Shown here piece after piece: positions 34,309 through 43,059 of a stretch of DNA of 64,000 bases. Location of the stretch: assembly GCF_000194155.1 (NCBI RefSeq), contig NZ_GL877879.1, forward strand, positions 1,947,539 to 2,011,538. The letters are read 5' to 3'. The position numbers and the translations under genes are program-made. Every line of letters begins with the position of its first letter. Positions within the stretch are counted from its first letter, which is position 1. This DNA is from Saccharopolyspora spinosa NRRL 18395. Lineage in GTDB: Bacteria > Actinomycetota > Actinomycetes > Mycobacteriales > Pseudonocardiaceae. The notes under the pieces were generated by a model that saw nothing but the letters and a program-made list of their open reading frames with translations, had not been told where the DNA came from and searched no databases.

Positions 34309-35409
34309 TCAGGCTGCGGTGCGGCGGGCGATTTCCTGGCGTACCAGCGGAATCAGCTCGCGGCCGTAGTCGACCGCGTCGTCGAACGGGTCGTAGCCGC
34401 GGATCAGCAGCGTCGTCACGCCGATGTCGACGTAGTCCAGCAGCGCCGCCGCCACCGTCTCCGGAGTTCCCACGAGCGCGGTCGAGTTGCCCGCCGCGTT
34501 CGTGGCCGCCGCCGTGGGCGTCCACAGTGCACGGTCGTGCAGCTCCCCAGCCTCGGCGGCGGCGAGGAGGCGTTGCGAGCCGATGTTGGCGACCTTCTGG
34601 CCCTGGTTGAGGGTCTTCGGCCCGGTGAACGACGCCAATCCGCCGCGCGCGGCGTTGATCCGGTCGAGGATGCGGTGCGCCCGCTCCCACGCCTGCGCCT
34701 CGGTCGCGCCCAGGATCGGCCGGAACGACACGCTGATCCGCGGCGGCTCGGAGCGCCCGGCATCGGCTGCGGCGTTGCGGACCGCGGCGATCTGCTCGGC
34801 GGTCTGCGCCAGCGGCTCGCCCCACATCGCGTAGACGTCGGCGTGCTTGCCCCCGACGCGAAGCGCGGCTTCCGACGAGCCGCCGAAGTACAGCGGTATC
34901 CCGGACTGCCGCACCGGGCGGACGACCGCGTTGTAGTCGTCGAAGCGGTAGTGCGCGCCCTCGTGGCTCACGGGCCCTTCGGCGGTCCACACCCGGCGGA
35001 GAACATCCAGGTACTCGTCGGTGCGCGCGTACCGCTTCTCCTTGCCCAGGTAGTCGCCGTCGCGGCGCTGGTCCGCGTCGTTGCCGCCGGTGATGATGTG
35101 CACCGCGATCCGGCCGTCGGTGAGGTGGTCGGCGGTGGCGAAGGTGCGGGCCGCCAGCGTCGGGGCCACGAAGCCGGGCCGGTGCGCGACCAGGAAGCCC
35201 AGCCGCTCGGTGTGCGCCGCCGCGTAGGCGGCCAGCTGGGTGTTCTCCGGGCTGCTCGCCCCGTAGCCGATCAGCACCCGGTCGAACCCGGCCGCCTCGT
35301 GGGCCTGGGCGAACTTGCGCAGGAACGCCGGGTTGACCGCGGGTCCGTCGGCGGCGTGGATTTCCGAGACGTGCTGCGCCCCGATCATCCCGATGAACTC
35401 GACGGTCAT
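34309..35409 (-). CDS. LLM-class FMNH2-dependent alkanesulfonate monooxygenase-like enzyme
   Basis: This 366-residue luciferase-like barrel is closest in pattern to SsuD: FIGMIGAQHVSEIHAADGPA, AGFDRVLIGYGASSPENTQL, LVAHRPGFVAPTLAARTFAT, HIITGGNDADQRRDGDYLGK, RYARTDEYLDVLRRVWTAEG and GIPLYFGGSSEAALRVGGKH. SsuD enzymes cleave the C-S bond of alkanesulfonates with reduced flavin and oxygen to give an aldehyde and sulfite. ATG at 35409 overlaps the ATPase stop by four bases and follows GGGAG. The C-terminus (GVTTLLIRGYDPFDDAVDYG) is typical of the family. Confidence 0.88.
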   Translation of the reverse strand: MTVEFIGMIGAQHVSEIHAADGPAVNPAFLRKFAQAHEAAGFDRVLIGYGASSPENTQLAAYAAAHTERLGFLVAHRPGFVAPTLAARTFATADHLTDGRIAVHIITGGNDADQRRDGDYLGKEKRYARTDEYLDVLRRVWTAEGPVSHEGAHYRFDDYNAVVRPVRQSGIPLYFGGSSEAALRVGGKHADVYAMWGEPLAQTAEQIAAVRNAAADAGRSEPPRISVSFRPILGATEAQAWERAHRILDRINAARGGLASFTGPKTLNQGQKVANIGSQRLLAAAEAGELHDRALWTPTAAATNAAGNSTALVGTPETVAAALLDYVDIGVTTLLIRGYDPFDDAVDYGRELIPLVRQEIARRTAA

Positions 35410-36116
35410 GACGAACTCCCTTCTCCGATCCCGACGCCCAGCCCGGACAGCAATTCCGCGCGCAGCGCCAGGAAAGCCGGATCGGTCACATCGCGCGGGC
35501 GGTCCAGGTCCAGCACCCGGTCGTAGCCGATGCGGCCGTCGCGCATCACCAGCACCCGGTCGGCGAGCAGCAGCGCCTCCTCCACGTCGTGCGTGACGAG
35601 CAAGATCGCGCAGCCGTGGCGTTGCCACAGCTCGCCGACCAACTGCTGGGCCTTGATGCGGGTCAGCGCGTCCAGCGCCGAGAACGGCTCATCCAGCAGC
35701 AGCAGGTCTGGTTCGCGCACCAGTGCACGCGCCAGCGACGCCCGCTGCGCCTCCCCGCCGGAAAGCACCTTCGGCCACACGTCCACGCGGTGGCCGAGAC
35801 CGACCTCTTCCAGCGCCGCCACCGCCTGCTCCTTGTCCGGGCGGCCGGACAGTCCGAGGATCACGTTGCGCCACACGCGTTTCCACGGCATCAGTCGCGG
35901 CGCCTGGAACGCCACCGCGCGCCGGACTGCCACCTCGACCTCGCCGGTCACCTCTCGGTCGAGGTCGGCCAGGATCCGCAGCAGCGTGCTCTTGCCGCAG
36001 CCACTTGGGCCGAGCAGCGCCACGAACTGGCCGGGTTCGATCTCCAGGTCCAGGTCGTCGAGCACGGTGCGGTCGCCGAAGCGTCGGCTCAGGCCGCGCA
36101 CCGACGCGGGTTTCAC
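35406..36116 (-). CDS. Sulfonate-type ABC transporter ATP-binding protein
   Basis: The protein has Walker A (LLGPSGCGKSTLLR), Q-loop AVAFQAPRLMPWKRV, signature LSGGEAQRASLARALVREPD, Walker B LLLLDEPFSALDAL and H-loop LLVTHDVEEALLLADR, all intact. It resembles SsuB/TauB ATPases with about 240 residues. GTG at 36116 shares a TAGTG stop-start junction with the permease and has GGAG in front. ATG at 36143 gives nine more residues and is the alternative. It energises the adjacent permease. Confidence 0.92.
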   Translation of the reverse strand: MKPASVRGLSRRFGDRTVLDDLDLEIEPGQFVALLGPSGCGKSTLLRILADLDREVTGEVEVAVRRAVAFQAPRLMPWKRVWRNVILGLSGRPDKEQAVAALEEVGLGHRVDVWPKVLSGGEAQRASLARALVREPDLLLLDEPFSALDALTRIKAQQLVGELWQRHGCAILLVTHDVEEALLLADRVLVMRDGRIGYDRVLDLDRPRDVTDPAFLALRAELLSGLGVGIGEGSSS

Positions 36117-36976
36117 TACGCTCCGCTGAACGCCGGTCGCCATGCCAGCACGGTCCTTTCCAGCAGTCGGACGATGAAGTCGGCAACGAGGCCGAGCAGT
36201 GCGTACAGCACCAGGCAGACCACGATCACGTCGGTCTGGAAGAACTCGCGGGCCATGTTCATCTCGTAGCCGATGCCCGCGGTGGCGTTGATCGTCTCGC
36301 CGAAGACCAGCGCCAGCCACGCCGAACCCAGCGAATACCGCAGTCCCACGAGGGCGTTGGGCATCGCGGCGGGCAGGATGATGTGCCGCACCTGGGCGAA
36401 CCAGCCGAGCCCGAGCGTCTTGGCCGCCTCCACCAGGCCCGCATCGACGTTGCGGATGCCGCCGTAGATGTTCATGTACAGGGGGAATGTCACGGCCAGC
36501 GCGATCAGCACGATCTTGGGCTGCTCGCCGATGCCGAACCAGATGATCAGCAGCGGGATAAGGCCGATCACCGGCACCGTGCGCAGCATCTGCATCGGTG
36601 CGTCGATGATGTCCTCGCCGCGCCGGAACAGCCCGGACAGCGTCGCCAGCACGATGGCGACGACGACGCCGATCACCAGCCCGGCGCCGACCCGTTGCAG
36701 CGAGGCCACGATCGCATCCTGCAGCCGCCCTTCGTCCCAGAGCTCCACCGCCGTGCCGGCGACCGTCGCGGGCGAGGCGAGGGTGTCGTCGCTGAGCACC
36801 CCGGTGCTGGTGAGGACCTGCCAGAGCACCACCAGCGCAATCGGGCTGATCAGCTTAAAAAGCCAACGGGGAAAGCGGTTTTCACGCTCGGCTGTGCGGG
36901 TTTGCACGGTGGTGACGGGGATTGGGTCTCGTTCGGTCGGTGCGCCGGTGGGCGCGCGTTCGGTGGATACAGTCAT
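36116..36976 (-). CDS. Sulfonate-type ABC transporter permease
   Basis: A 286-residue inner-membrane protein. About 35 polar N-terminal residues precede six membrane segments. The EAA loop GLVEAAKTLGLGWFAQVRHI, ILPAAMPNALVGLRYSLGSA is typical of SsuC/TauC permeases. The ATG at 36976 is preceded by GGAGAG and is preferred over an upstream in-frame start. It is the first gene of the operon permease, ATPase, LLM monooxygenase, aldolase remnant, binding protein, hydrolase-Rrf2, cupin. Confidence 0.92.
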   Translation of the reverse strand: MTVSTERAPTGAPTERDPIPVTTVQTRTAERENRFPRWLFKLISPIALVVLWQVLTSTGVLSDDTLASPATVAGTAVELWDEGRLQDAIVASLQRVGAGLVIGVVVAIVLATLSGLFRRGEDIIDAPMQMLRTVPVIGLIPLLIIWFGIGEQPKIVLIALAVTFPLYMNIYGGIRNVDAGLVEAAKTLGLGWFAQVRHIILPAAMPNALVGLRYSLGSAWLALVFGETINATAGIGYEMNMAREFFQTDVIVVCLVLYALLGLVADFIVRLLERTVLAWRPAFSGA

Positions 36977-37598
36977 CTGCACTCTCCGGAGGGCGTGAGG
37001 GCACAGCGCGGCCACGACGGATCGGCCACGCTCGGGAATCACATCGCACCGAAGCCCCATTTCCACTGGTCAAGTGCCGCGAGTGCGGTAGGTGCGATGG
37101 CACCCGGAAACGCGCGCGGATGTTACCCAGCGAAGTTTGCCGTGCGAGGAGGCTCCGGTGGAGCTGAAGGTGGTCGCGCTACGACGCGCGTGAAGCAGCG
37201 GAGAAAGCCTTTACCAGCAACAGAGTGCGGAGGACACGCGCACGAAGTCCACGTAACCTCGTGTCGTCAGGGCCGCTGTCCGGATCATGCCCAAGACCGT
37301 AACCGGACACCCAAGTCGTGTAAACCCAACTCCACAGATTGGGATTGTGGTCGGATCCACGCGTTCAGCTGCCGGGCAAGATCCCGTCTTGGCCTTCGGT
37401 GGACCGCTCGGGCCGAAGCGCCTTCACCTGGACGCACATGCTTCCCCCCGACGACCGGAGCGGATGCTCCACGATGTTCGCCCGGCGCTACCGTGGGCGG
37501 ATGCAGCCGGAACTTTCTAGCGAGTCGGGCCGACCCGCCATCGCGATGCGCGCGGACGGCGGGCTCGCCGCCGTCCCGCGCGGCTCGGGACGCCGTTC
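36977..37598. other. Divergent intergenic region before sulfonate operon and PPTase
   Basis: About 620 bases with no gene that I can support on either strand. Composition is patchy and frames are short. It must hold the promoter for the leftward sulfonate operon and for the rightward phosphopantetheinyl transferase gene. I see no clear riboswitch-like fold. Confidence 0.5.
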
Positions 37599-38261
37599 GT
37601 GATCGAAGAACTGCTACCCGCCGAGGTCAGCTCCGCCGAGGCCTTCACCGATCCGCCCGATGCGCTTCTGTTCCCGGAAGAAGAAGCGCTGATCGCACGC
37701 GCACGGGACAAGCGCCGCCGGGAGTTCACGACCGGGCGGTGGTGTGCACACCAAGCACTGAGCCGACTCGGCGTGCCACCCGCGCCACTGCTGCGCGGCG
37801 AGCGCGGCGCGCCCCAGTGGCCGGCCGGGATCATCGGCAGCATCACGCACTGCGCCGGCTACCGGGCCGCAGTCGTGGCCCGCGCCGAGCAGGTACACAC
37901 CGTCGGCATCGACGCCGAGCCGCACGCTCCCCTTCCCGACGGCGTGCTGAACGTCGTATCGCTGGAAGCAGAACGCGCACACCTGGCGGAGCTGTCCACA
38001 GTGCACCCCGACACGCATTGGGATCGGATCCTGTTCAGTTGCAAGGAAAGCGTCTACAAAGCCTGGTACCCGATCACCCACCAGTGGCTGGGTTTCGAAG
38101 ACGCCCGGCTCGAACTCGCCCCGGGCACCTTCACCGCGCACCTCCGCAAGGAAGGCGCGGAACTGGCGGGCCGACCGCTGACGACCTTCACCGGCCGCTG
38201 GCTGGTCGGTGGCGGCCTCGTCGTCTCCACCATCACCCGCATCCGAGCGAACGACGAGTGA
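37599..38261 (+). CDS. 4'-Phosphopantetheinyl transferase (Sfp/EntD type)
   Basis: A 220-residue enzyme. It moves phosphopantetheine from CoA to a Ser of carrier proteins in polyketide, peptide or siderophore synthesis. It shows RRREFTTGRWCAHQALSRLG, GSITHCAGYRAAVVA, the Mg-binding VGIDAEPHAPLPDGV and the catalytic FSCKESVYKAW. GTG start at 37599. It stands alone, so it probably serves carrier proteins encoded elsewhere. Its stop codon is inside a palindromic repeat that could form the terminator. Confidence 0.93.
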   Translation: MIEELLPAEVSSAEAFTDPPDALLFPEEEALIARARDKRRREFTTGRWCAHQALSRLGVPPAPLLRGERGAPQWPAGIIGSITHCAGYRAAVVARAEQVHTVGIDAEPHAPLPDGVLNVVSLEAERAHLAELSTVHPDTHWDRILFSCKESVYKAWYPITHQWLGFEDARLELAPGTFTAHLRKEGAELAGRPLTTFTGRWLVGGGLVVSTITRIRANDE

Positions 38262-38370
38262 GGGGCACCTCCCGCCAAGAGTGAACTGCTCCCCGGAGAT
38301 CGGAACTGAATTTCTCAGTCCAACTTCCGGGGAGCAGTTCACAAGTTGGTCGGCAAGAGGTGCCCTTCAC
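38258..38370. repeat. Nested palindromic element overlapping the PPTase stop
   Basis: Outer arms GTGAGGGGCACCT (38258-38270) and AGGTGCCCTTCAC (38358-38370) belong to the 16892 repeat family. Inside them lies a perfect 16-bp hairpin, GTGAACTGCTCCCCGG at 38281-38296 with its complement at 38327-38342, around a 30-base loop. Together they could fold as one long cruciform between two convergent genes, so bidirectional termination is likely. Confidence 0.8.
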
Positions 38371-38390
38371 CCCGATCTCAATCGGTCGGG

Positions 38391-39008
38391 TCAGGCATTG
38401 GCGCCGTTCTTGAGGGCCTGGGCGACCGCGACCACGCGCTTGGCCTGGACCGCCGCCGCCGCGCGCGTGACGTCGTCGACCTTGTTCGCACCCTGGGCGT
38501 CAACGTGGCTGGTGCCGTACGGGTTGCCGTCGGCGAACTTCGCGCCGTCGGTGTAGCCCGGGGCCACCACGATGCCGCCAAAGTGATGGAACGTGTTGTA
38601 CAGCGCCAGCAGTGTCGACTCCTGGCCGCCGTGCGCGGTGGAGCTGGAGGTGAAGCCGCTGTAGACCTTGTCGGCCAACTGCCCCTGCGCCCACTGGCCG
38701 CCGAGGGTGTCGATGAACTGCTTGAGCTGCGACGCGATGTTGCCGAAGCGGGTCGGCGAGCCGAACAGCACCGCGTCGGCCCACACCACGTCCTCCGGGG
38801 TGGCCTCGGGGATGGACTTGGTGGCCTCGACGTTGGCGCGCCACGCCGGGTTGCTGTCGATCGCCGCGTCGGGGGCGAGCTCTGGGGCGCGCCGCAGCCG
38901 AACCTCGGCGCCGGCCGCTTCGGCCTCGGCGACCAGGGTGTTGGCGATCTCGGTGCCGGTTCCGGTGGCCGAGTAGTAGATGACGCTGACCTTGACGGGG
39001 GTGCTCAC
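38391..39008 (-). CDS. wrbA: NAD(P)H:quinone oxidoreductase, WrbA type
   Basis: A 205-residue flavodoxin-like protein. The FMN loop is YYSATGTGTEIANTLV, followed by WADAVLFGSPTRFGNIASQL, GFTSSSTAHGGQESTLLALY and the region VVAPGYTDGAKFADGNPYGT. It carries out two-electron reduction of quinones and so avoids semiquinone radicals. GTG at 39008 follows AGGAGT. It is divergent from a MarR regulator across a 160-bp region with a clear dyad, suggesting quinone- or oxidant-controlled expression. Confidence 0.93.
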   Translation of the reverse strand: MSTPVKVSVIYYSATGTGTEIANTLVAEAEAAGAEVRLRRAPELAPDAAIDSNPAWRANVEATKSIPEATPEDVVWADAVLFGSPTRFGNIASQLKQFIDTLGGQWAQGQLADKVYSGFTSSSTAHGGQESTLLALYNTFHHFGGIVVAPGYTDGAKFADGNPYGTSHVDAQGANKVDDVTRAAAAVQAKRVVAVAQALKNGANA

Positions 39009-39083
39009 TGTCTGACTCCTGTTCGCGGGGCTGGGCGGCTGCGCCGGAACCAGTCGCCTTATCTCTTTCGAGGAAAACAATAC

Positions 39084-39117
39084 CCAGGAGAAATCTTCTT
39101 TGCAAGAGATTTCCTGG
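39084..39117. promoter_or_regulatory. Operator-like dyad between wrbA and marR
   Basis: CCAGG-AG-AAATCT at the left and AGATTTCCTGG at the right form an inverted repeat with a ten-base centre. It lies between divergent starts, overlapping the likely promoter of the MarR gene. It is a good candidate binding site for that regulator. Confidence 0.6.
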
Positions 39118-39170
39118 CGAGCTGTTTCAGGTAGACTGGTGGGGCCGCAAACGCAGGAAGGAGCATCCCG

Positions 39171-39644
39171 GTGAGCAGCAAGACTGGCCCGGACCCGTGC
39201 ACCGACGATGACGAGATCATCACCTGGTGGGGGCTGGTGATCGAGGGCTACCACGTCACGCAGGAGCACATCGCGGCCGAGATCAGCGAGCGCTTCGGAC
39301 TCCCCCAGGCGTCCTTCGACATCCTGCTCCGCCTGGTCCGCACCCCCGAGCACCGAATGCCCATGACCAAGCTCGCCCACGAGGCGGCGCTCAGCAGCGG
39401 CGGCTTCACCAAGGTCGCCGACCGCCTCGCCAAGGCCGACCTGATCCGCCGCGAGCCGTGCGACACCGACCGACGGGTCACCTACGCGGTGCTCACCGAG
39501 CACGGCCGCGACATCGCCGAACGCTCCCGCGCAGCGTGCGCCGAAATCCTGCGCAAGCGCGTCCTGGCGCCACTCGGCAAGGCCGACTCCGCCGCGCTCG
39601 CCGATGCCATGCGTACCCTCCGCGCCGCCAACAGCCTGGACTGA
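39171..39644 (+). CDS. MarR-family regulator divergent from wrbA
   Basis: A 157-residue winged-helix protein: LPQASFDILLRLVRTPEHRM, then MTKLAHEAALSSGGFTKVAD as recognition helix region and LIRREPCDTDRRVTYAVLTE as wing. Cys residues in the N-terminus (DPCTDDDE), wing and C-terminal helix could allow redox sensing. GTG follows GGAAGGAG. It probably represses wrbA and itself through the dyad at 39084-39117. Downstream, 39645-39900 holds only a 14-bp palindrome AGAATTCGAATTCT at 39696-39709 and the promoter of the next gene. Confidence 0.9.
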   Translation: MSSKTGPDPCTDDDEIITWWGLVIEGYHVTQEHIAAEISERFGLPQASFDILLRLVRTPEHRMPMTKLAHEAALSSGGFTKVADRLAKADLIRREPCDTDRRVTYAVLTEHGRDIAERSRAACAEILRKRVLAPLGKADSAALADAMRTLRAANSLD

Positions 39645-39900
39645 CCGAGTCCACATTGGATGCTGATTCTTAAGTGGATTTCCTAGCAATTTACCAGAAT
39701 TCGAATTCTTGAACATCAATCACATACTTGGTGAGCCCGATCGACTGCCCTAGTTTTGGGCTACGGTCCGGGACACGACACGGAATCCGGTTCCACCAGA
39801 CGGGGTTTCGCTCATGCCTGGCGGCGGGAGCGGACCCCCACCCGGCCACGTCCCGTATAGAGTTCGACGCGAGAAGTCCGCTGTCGATGGGAGGAAAGCC

Positions 39901-40707
39901 ATGTCGCCCCAGCGCATTCTGGTCACCGGTGCCGCCGGACGCATCGGCATCATGCTGCGGACCAGGCTGCGTCGGCCCGGCCGGGCTCTCCGGCTGCTGG
40001 ACATCCACGCACCCGCCGCGGCCGAGCCAGGCGAGAACGTCGAAACCGTCACGGCGGCCATCACCGACCTCGACGCGATGACCCACGCCTGCCAGGACGT
40101 CGACGCCGTCATCCACCTCGCCGGGCACAGCAGGGAGAACACCTGGGAGGAAATCCTCTCGGCCAATGTGGACGGCACCCGCACCGTGCTGGAGGCTGCG
40201 CTTCGAGCAGGTGCGGGACGGGTGATCCTGGCCTCCAGCAATCACGCCGTAGGTTTCATCCCGGTCGCCGACGCGAATCCCGACGGCATCCCGGGCGACG
40301 CACCGCCCCGGCCGGACTCCTACTACGGCTTCAGCAAGGCCGCCACCGAGGCGCTGGGCAGCCTCTACCACTCGCGGTTCGGCATCGACGTGATCTGCCT
40401 GCGCATCGGTGCCTGCGCCGAACGTCCCTCCGACGAGCGTGACCTGTCGATCTGGCTCTCCCCAGACGACGCCGGGCGGTTGTTCGAGGCCTGTCTGTCC
40501 GCCCCCTCGCCCGGATTCCACGTGGTGTGGGGAGTTTCGAACAACACCCGGCGCCTCGTGTCCCTGGCCGAGGCCGAACAGCTCGGCTACCACCCGGAGG
40601 ACGACGCGGAGAGCTTCGCCGCCGGGGTGACGCCGAACAAGCCCGGCACCGAGCGAGACTACCTGGGCGCCTCTTTCACCACCCTCCCGCTCGGCCAGCC
40701 CGACTGA
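39901..40707 (+). CDS. NAD-dependent epimerase/dehydratase, uronate dehydrogenase-like
   Basis: A 268-residue extended SDR. The nucleotide fold starts ILVTGAAGRIGIMLRTRL. AVIHLAGHSRENTWEEILSA and NVDGTRTVLEAA, RVILASSNHAVGF and the catalytic YYGFSK (Tyr-x-x-x-Lys) follow. ICLRIGACAERPSDERDLSI-W resembles uronate dehydrogenases, which oxidise glucuronate or galacturonate to the lactone. ATG follows GGAGGAAAGCC. The gene stands alone with no linked sugar-acid pathway genes, so the substrate is tentative. Confidence 0.88.
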   Translation: MSPQRILVTGAAGRIGIMLRTRLRRPGRALRLLDIHAPAAAEPGENVETVTAAITDLDAMTHACQDVDAVIHLAGHSRENTWEEILSANVDGTRTVLEAALRAGAGRVILASSNHAVGFIPVADANPDGIPGDAPPRPDSYYGFSKAATEALGSLYHSRFGIDVICLRIGACAERPSDERDLSIWLSPDDAGRLFEACLSAPSPGFHVVWGVSNNTRRLVSLAEAEQLGYHPEDDAESFAAGVTPNKPGTERDYLGASFTTLPLGQPD

Positions 40708-40716
40708 ACGGCGGCT

Positions 40717-40739
40717 GTGAGTCTTTTGGGTTGCGATAG
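40717..40739. repeat. Half copy of the GTGAG-TTTTGGG repeat
   Basis: GTGAGTCTTTTGGGTTGCGA is one arm of the hairpin seen whole at 44319-44370 and in part at about 44403-44418. It lies just after the stop of the SDR gene. Confidence 0.6.
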
Positions 40740-40744
40740 TTAGC

Positions 40745-41060
40745 CGAGGGACCAAGACCGTAGTCGCACAGCCGTCAGCCTGCCGCGTCTTCGTACGACG
40801 TGCCGACCTTGGCATCGGCCAGGTAGGCCGTGGCCTCGCCGTTGATGCCGTCGGATCGGTACACGGCCCCGCCTGCCGGTCACGAAGTCGGGGCGCAACG
40901 TCGCCGCTGGCACCAGATCAGCCTCCTCGCGGCGGTCCCATTCGCGCACGTGCGGCACCATCTCGGCGTCGACGAACTGCACCGCCATTTCCCGGAAAGC
41001 GACCTGCGTGTCGGCGAGTCCAAAGTCCACAGTCGTTCTCTTGCATCTCGCGCTTCGTGC
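40745..41060 (-). pseudogene. Acyl-CoA dehydrogenase N-terminal remnant
   Basis: The minus strand begins VDFGLADTQVAFREMAVQFV and reads through MVPHVREWDRREEADLVP, the first two helices of an acyl-CoA dehydrogenase. After that the frame shifts and only a short tail (SDGINGEATAYLADAKVGTS) remains before the end. More than 200 residues are missing. It lies downstream of the 3-hydroxyacyl-CoA dehydrogenase on the same strand and may once have been part of that operon. Confidence 0.6.
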
Positions 41061-41095
41061 TTTTCTGCCGCACACCCGCCTAATAGCGGTTCGAT

Positions 41096-41333
41096 GCGAA
41101 CGGACCGCCGGCCCCCACCAGAAGGGGCGAACGGTCCACTCGCTCCCGAGCGAACGGACCCTTCGCTTCGCAAGATGAGGCGAACGGCCCATTCGTGCCG
41201 ATAGGCGAGGCGAACAGGCCGTTCGCTTCAGCCCGCAGACCCGGACCCACCCACCGAACAGCGTCGCTCTGATCGTCGTTCGAGGCGAACGGCCCATTCG
41301 TGCCGATAGGCGAGGCGAACAGGCCGTTCACTT
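41096..41333. repeat. Cluster of GCGAACGG palindromes with 47-bp direct repeats
   Basis: At least five partial or complete GCGAAC-GGNCC-NTTCGC palindromes lie between the acyl-CoA dehydrogenase remnant and the 3-hydroxyacyl-CoA dehydrogenase gene. Two copies at 41178-41224 and 41283-41329 are identical over 47 bases, a direct duplication. This is the largest cluster of the family in the window. Confidence 0.85.
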
Positions 41334-41354
41334 CAGCCGTCGGCGAGCCGCAGG

Positions 41355-42875
41355 TCAGGCGAGCAGGTCCTTCGGCGTGGTGCCGGTTCCGGTGAGTTCG
41401 AGGCCGAGTTCGGCGCGTTCGACCAGCCAGCGGCTGGGCCGATAGCGCGGGTCGCCGGTGGCCGAGTGCAGGGCGCGCAGCACGTTCAGTACGCGGCGCG
41501 GGCCGATGTGCTGACCCCACTCCAGCGGACCGCGCGGGTAGCCGAGCGCTAGCCGCACCGCAGTGTCGATATCAGTGGGTGTGGCGAGCCGCTGCTCGGC
41601 GATGAAGCAGCTGGTGTTCACGATCGACGCCAGCAGCCGCTGCGCGATCATGCCCGCACCGTCGCGGACAACCGTCACCGCCCGGCCGGTCGCGGCCAGC
41701 GCCGCCCAGGCCGAGCGCGCGAATTCCGGATCGGTCGCCGGATGCACCGTCAACGTGAACCGCTTCTCCAGGTTCAGCGGGTCCACCCCACAGACCCGCG
41801 ACAGCGGCAGATCCGCCGAAAGCGCAGCGGTCGCGGCGCTGTGGCCGTACGGAGTGACGAGGACGACCGCCACATTGGAGGGCTCATCGCCGCGCTCCAC
41901 CGGCACGCCCGCCGCTTCCAGCACGCCGAGCAGCTCCGGGTTGTCCGACCAGACCGGGCGCGTTTCCGCCGGCGGTGCCTGCGGCTCGGGCTGCTCCTGC
42001 TTCACCCCATCGACGTAGGCGTAGAAGCCTTCGCCGACCTTGCGGCCGAGCAGCCCCGCTTCCAGGCGGGCGCGGGTGATCGGCGACGGCCGCAGCCGGG
42101 GGTCGCCGTAGTAGCCGGACCAGATGCTCTCCGTCGCCGGGTGCGTGACGTCCAGGCCCGTGAGGTCCATCAGCTCGAACGGGCCCATCCGCAGGCCCAG
42201 CACGTCGCGGCAGATCCGGTCGACGTCGGCGGGCGCGGCCAGGTCTTCGCCCAGGATCTGCAGCGCCTCGGTGATCAGCCCGCGACCGGCGTGGTTGACC
42301 AGGAAACCCGGGGTGTCGGTGGCTAGCACCGGCTGGTGCCCCAGCCGCTGCACCAGCTCGACGAGCGCGTCCGGGAGCCATTCCGCGGTCCGGGCTCCGG
42401 GGATGACCTCGACCAGGCGCATCAGCGGGACCGGGTTGAAGAAGTGCAGCCCCACCAGCCGGCTCGGGTCGGCCAGCGCGGTGGCGATCGAGGTCACCGC
42501 CAGCGAGCTGGTGTTGGTGGCGAACACGGTGTGCGGCGGGCAGATCTTCTCCAGCTCGGCGAAAAGCTCACGCTTGGTCTGCAGGTCCTCGCGGACCGCC
42601 TCGATCACCAGGTCACACTCGGTCGGCGTGTGCGGCCCGTCGACCAGCCGTAGCCGGTCCCGCGCCGCGGCGGCCTCCTCGGTGGTCATCCGGCCCTTGC
42701 TCGCGAGCTTGTCGAACATCTGCCCGACATGGTCCACCGCGGCCGACACGGCCTCCGGGCGGGCATCGGCGAGCTCCACGGTCAGTCCGGCGGCCGCGGC
42801 CAGTTGGGCGATGCCGCGCCCCATCACGCCGGTGCCGATCACCCGCACGGTGTTGACCCGCTGCGCCCACTGCAT
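41355..42875 (-). CDS. 3-Hydroxyacyl-CoA dehydrogenase (PaaH/FadB-like, two C-terminal domains)
   Basis: A 506-residue NAD-dependent enzyme. The Rossmann motif is VRVIGTGVMGRGIAQLAAAA. VFATNTSSLAVTSIATAL, LVGLHFFNPVPLMRLVEVIP with the catalytic His, and TDTPGFLVNHAGRGLITEAL follow. A first C-terminal helical domain is followed by a second one from about 390 (IAQRLLASIVNTSCFIAEQR, TAVRLALGYPRGPLEWGQHI), as in phenylacetate-pathway PaaH. It oxidises 3-hydroxyacyl-CoA to 3-oxoacyl-CoA. ATG at 42875 follows GGGAGG. It is divergent from the thiolase, which uses its product. Confidence 0.93.
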   Translation of the reverse strand: MQWAQRVNTVRVIGTGVMGRGIAQLAAAAGLTVELADARPEAVSAAVDHVGQMFDKLASKGRMTTEEAAAARDRLRLVDGPHTPTECDLVIEAVREDLQTKRELFAELEKICPPHTVFATNTSSLAVTSIATALADPSRLVGLHFFNPVPLMRLVEVIPGARTAEWLPDALVELVQRLGHQPVLATDTPGFLVNHAGRGLITEALQILGEDLAAPADVDRICRDVLGLRMGPFELMDLTGLDVTHPATESIWSGYYGDPRLRPSPITRARLEAGLLGRKVGEGFYAYVDGVKQEQPEPQAPPAETRPVWSDNPELLGVLEAAGVPVERGDEPSNVAVVLVTPYGHSAATAALSADLPLSRVCGVDPLNLEKRFTLTVHPATDPEFARSAWAALAATGRAVTVVRDGAGMIAQRLLASIVNTSCFIAEQRLATPTDIDTAVRLALGYPRGPLEWGQHIGPRRVLNVLRALHSATGDPRYRPSRWLVERAELGLELTGTGTTPKDLLA

Positions 42876-42929
42876 GGTCGACCTCCCAAGATTTCTACGA
42901 AGCACCATCGCACGCCACGCCGATACCGT

Positions 42930-42944
42930 CCAATACTGAATTGG
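42930..42944. promoter_or_regulatory. Operator-like dyad between 3-hydroxyacyl-CoA dehydrogenase and thiolase
   Basis: CCAATACTGAATTGG has perfect five-base arms and lies 55 bases before one start and 115 before the other. A shared regulator site for both beta-oxidation genes is likely; the regulator is not encoded nearby. Confidence 0.5.
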
Positions 42945-43059
42945 CCTATCAGTGAGACGCCGCACTACATAATCCCGGACTATTTCGTCTGCTCGCGGCG
43001 CTGTGCTACGAACGAAACGGCGGCGCAGCGGCCGCCATCGGGACTCGAAGGAGCAAGCG

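Noticed and set aside
36977..37598. Riboswitch upstream of the sulfonate operon
   Set aside because: No SAM, cobalamin or other known aptamer pattern could be recognised by eye.
35723..38284. 853-codon plus-strand open frame across the sulfonate permease
   Set aside because: It runs antisense to two ABC genes and through a non-coding gap, with no coherent domain.
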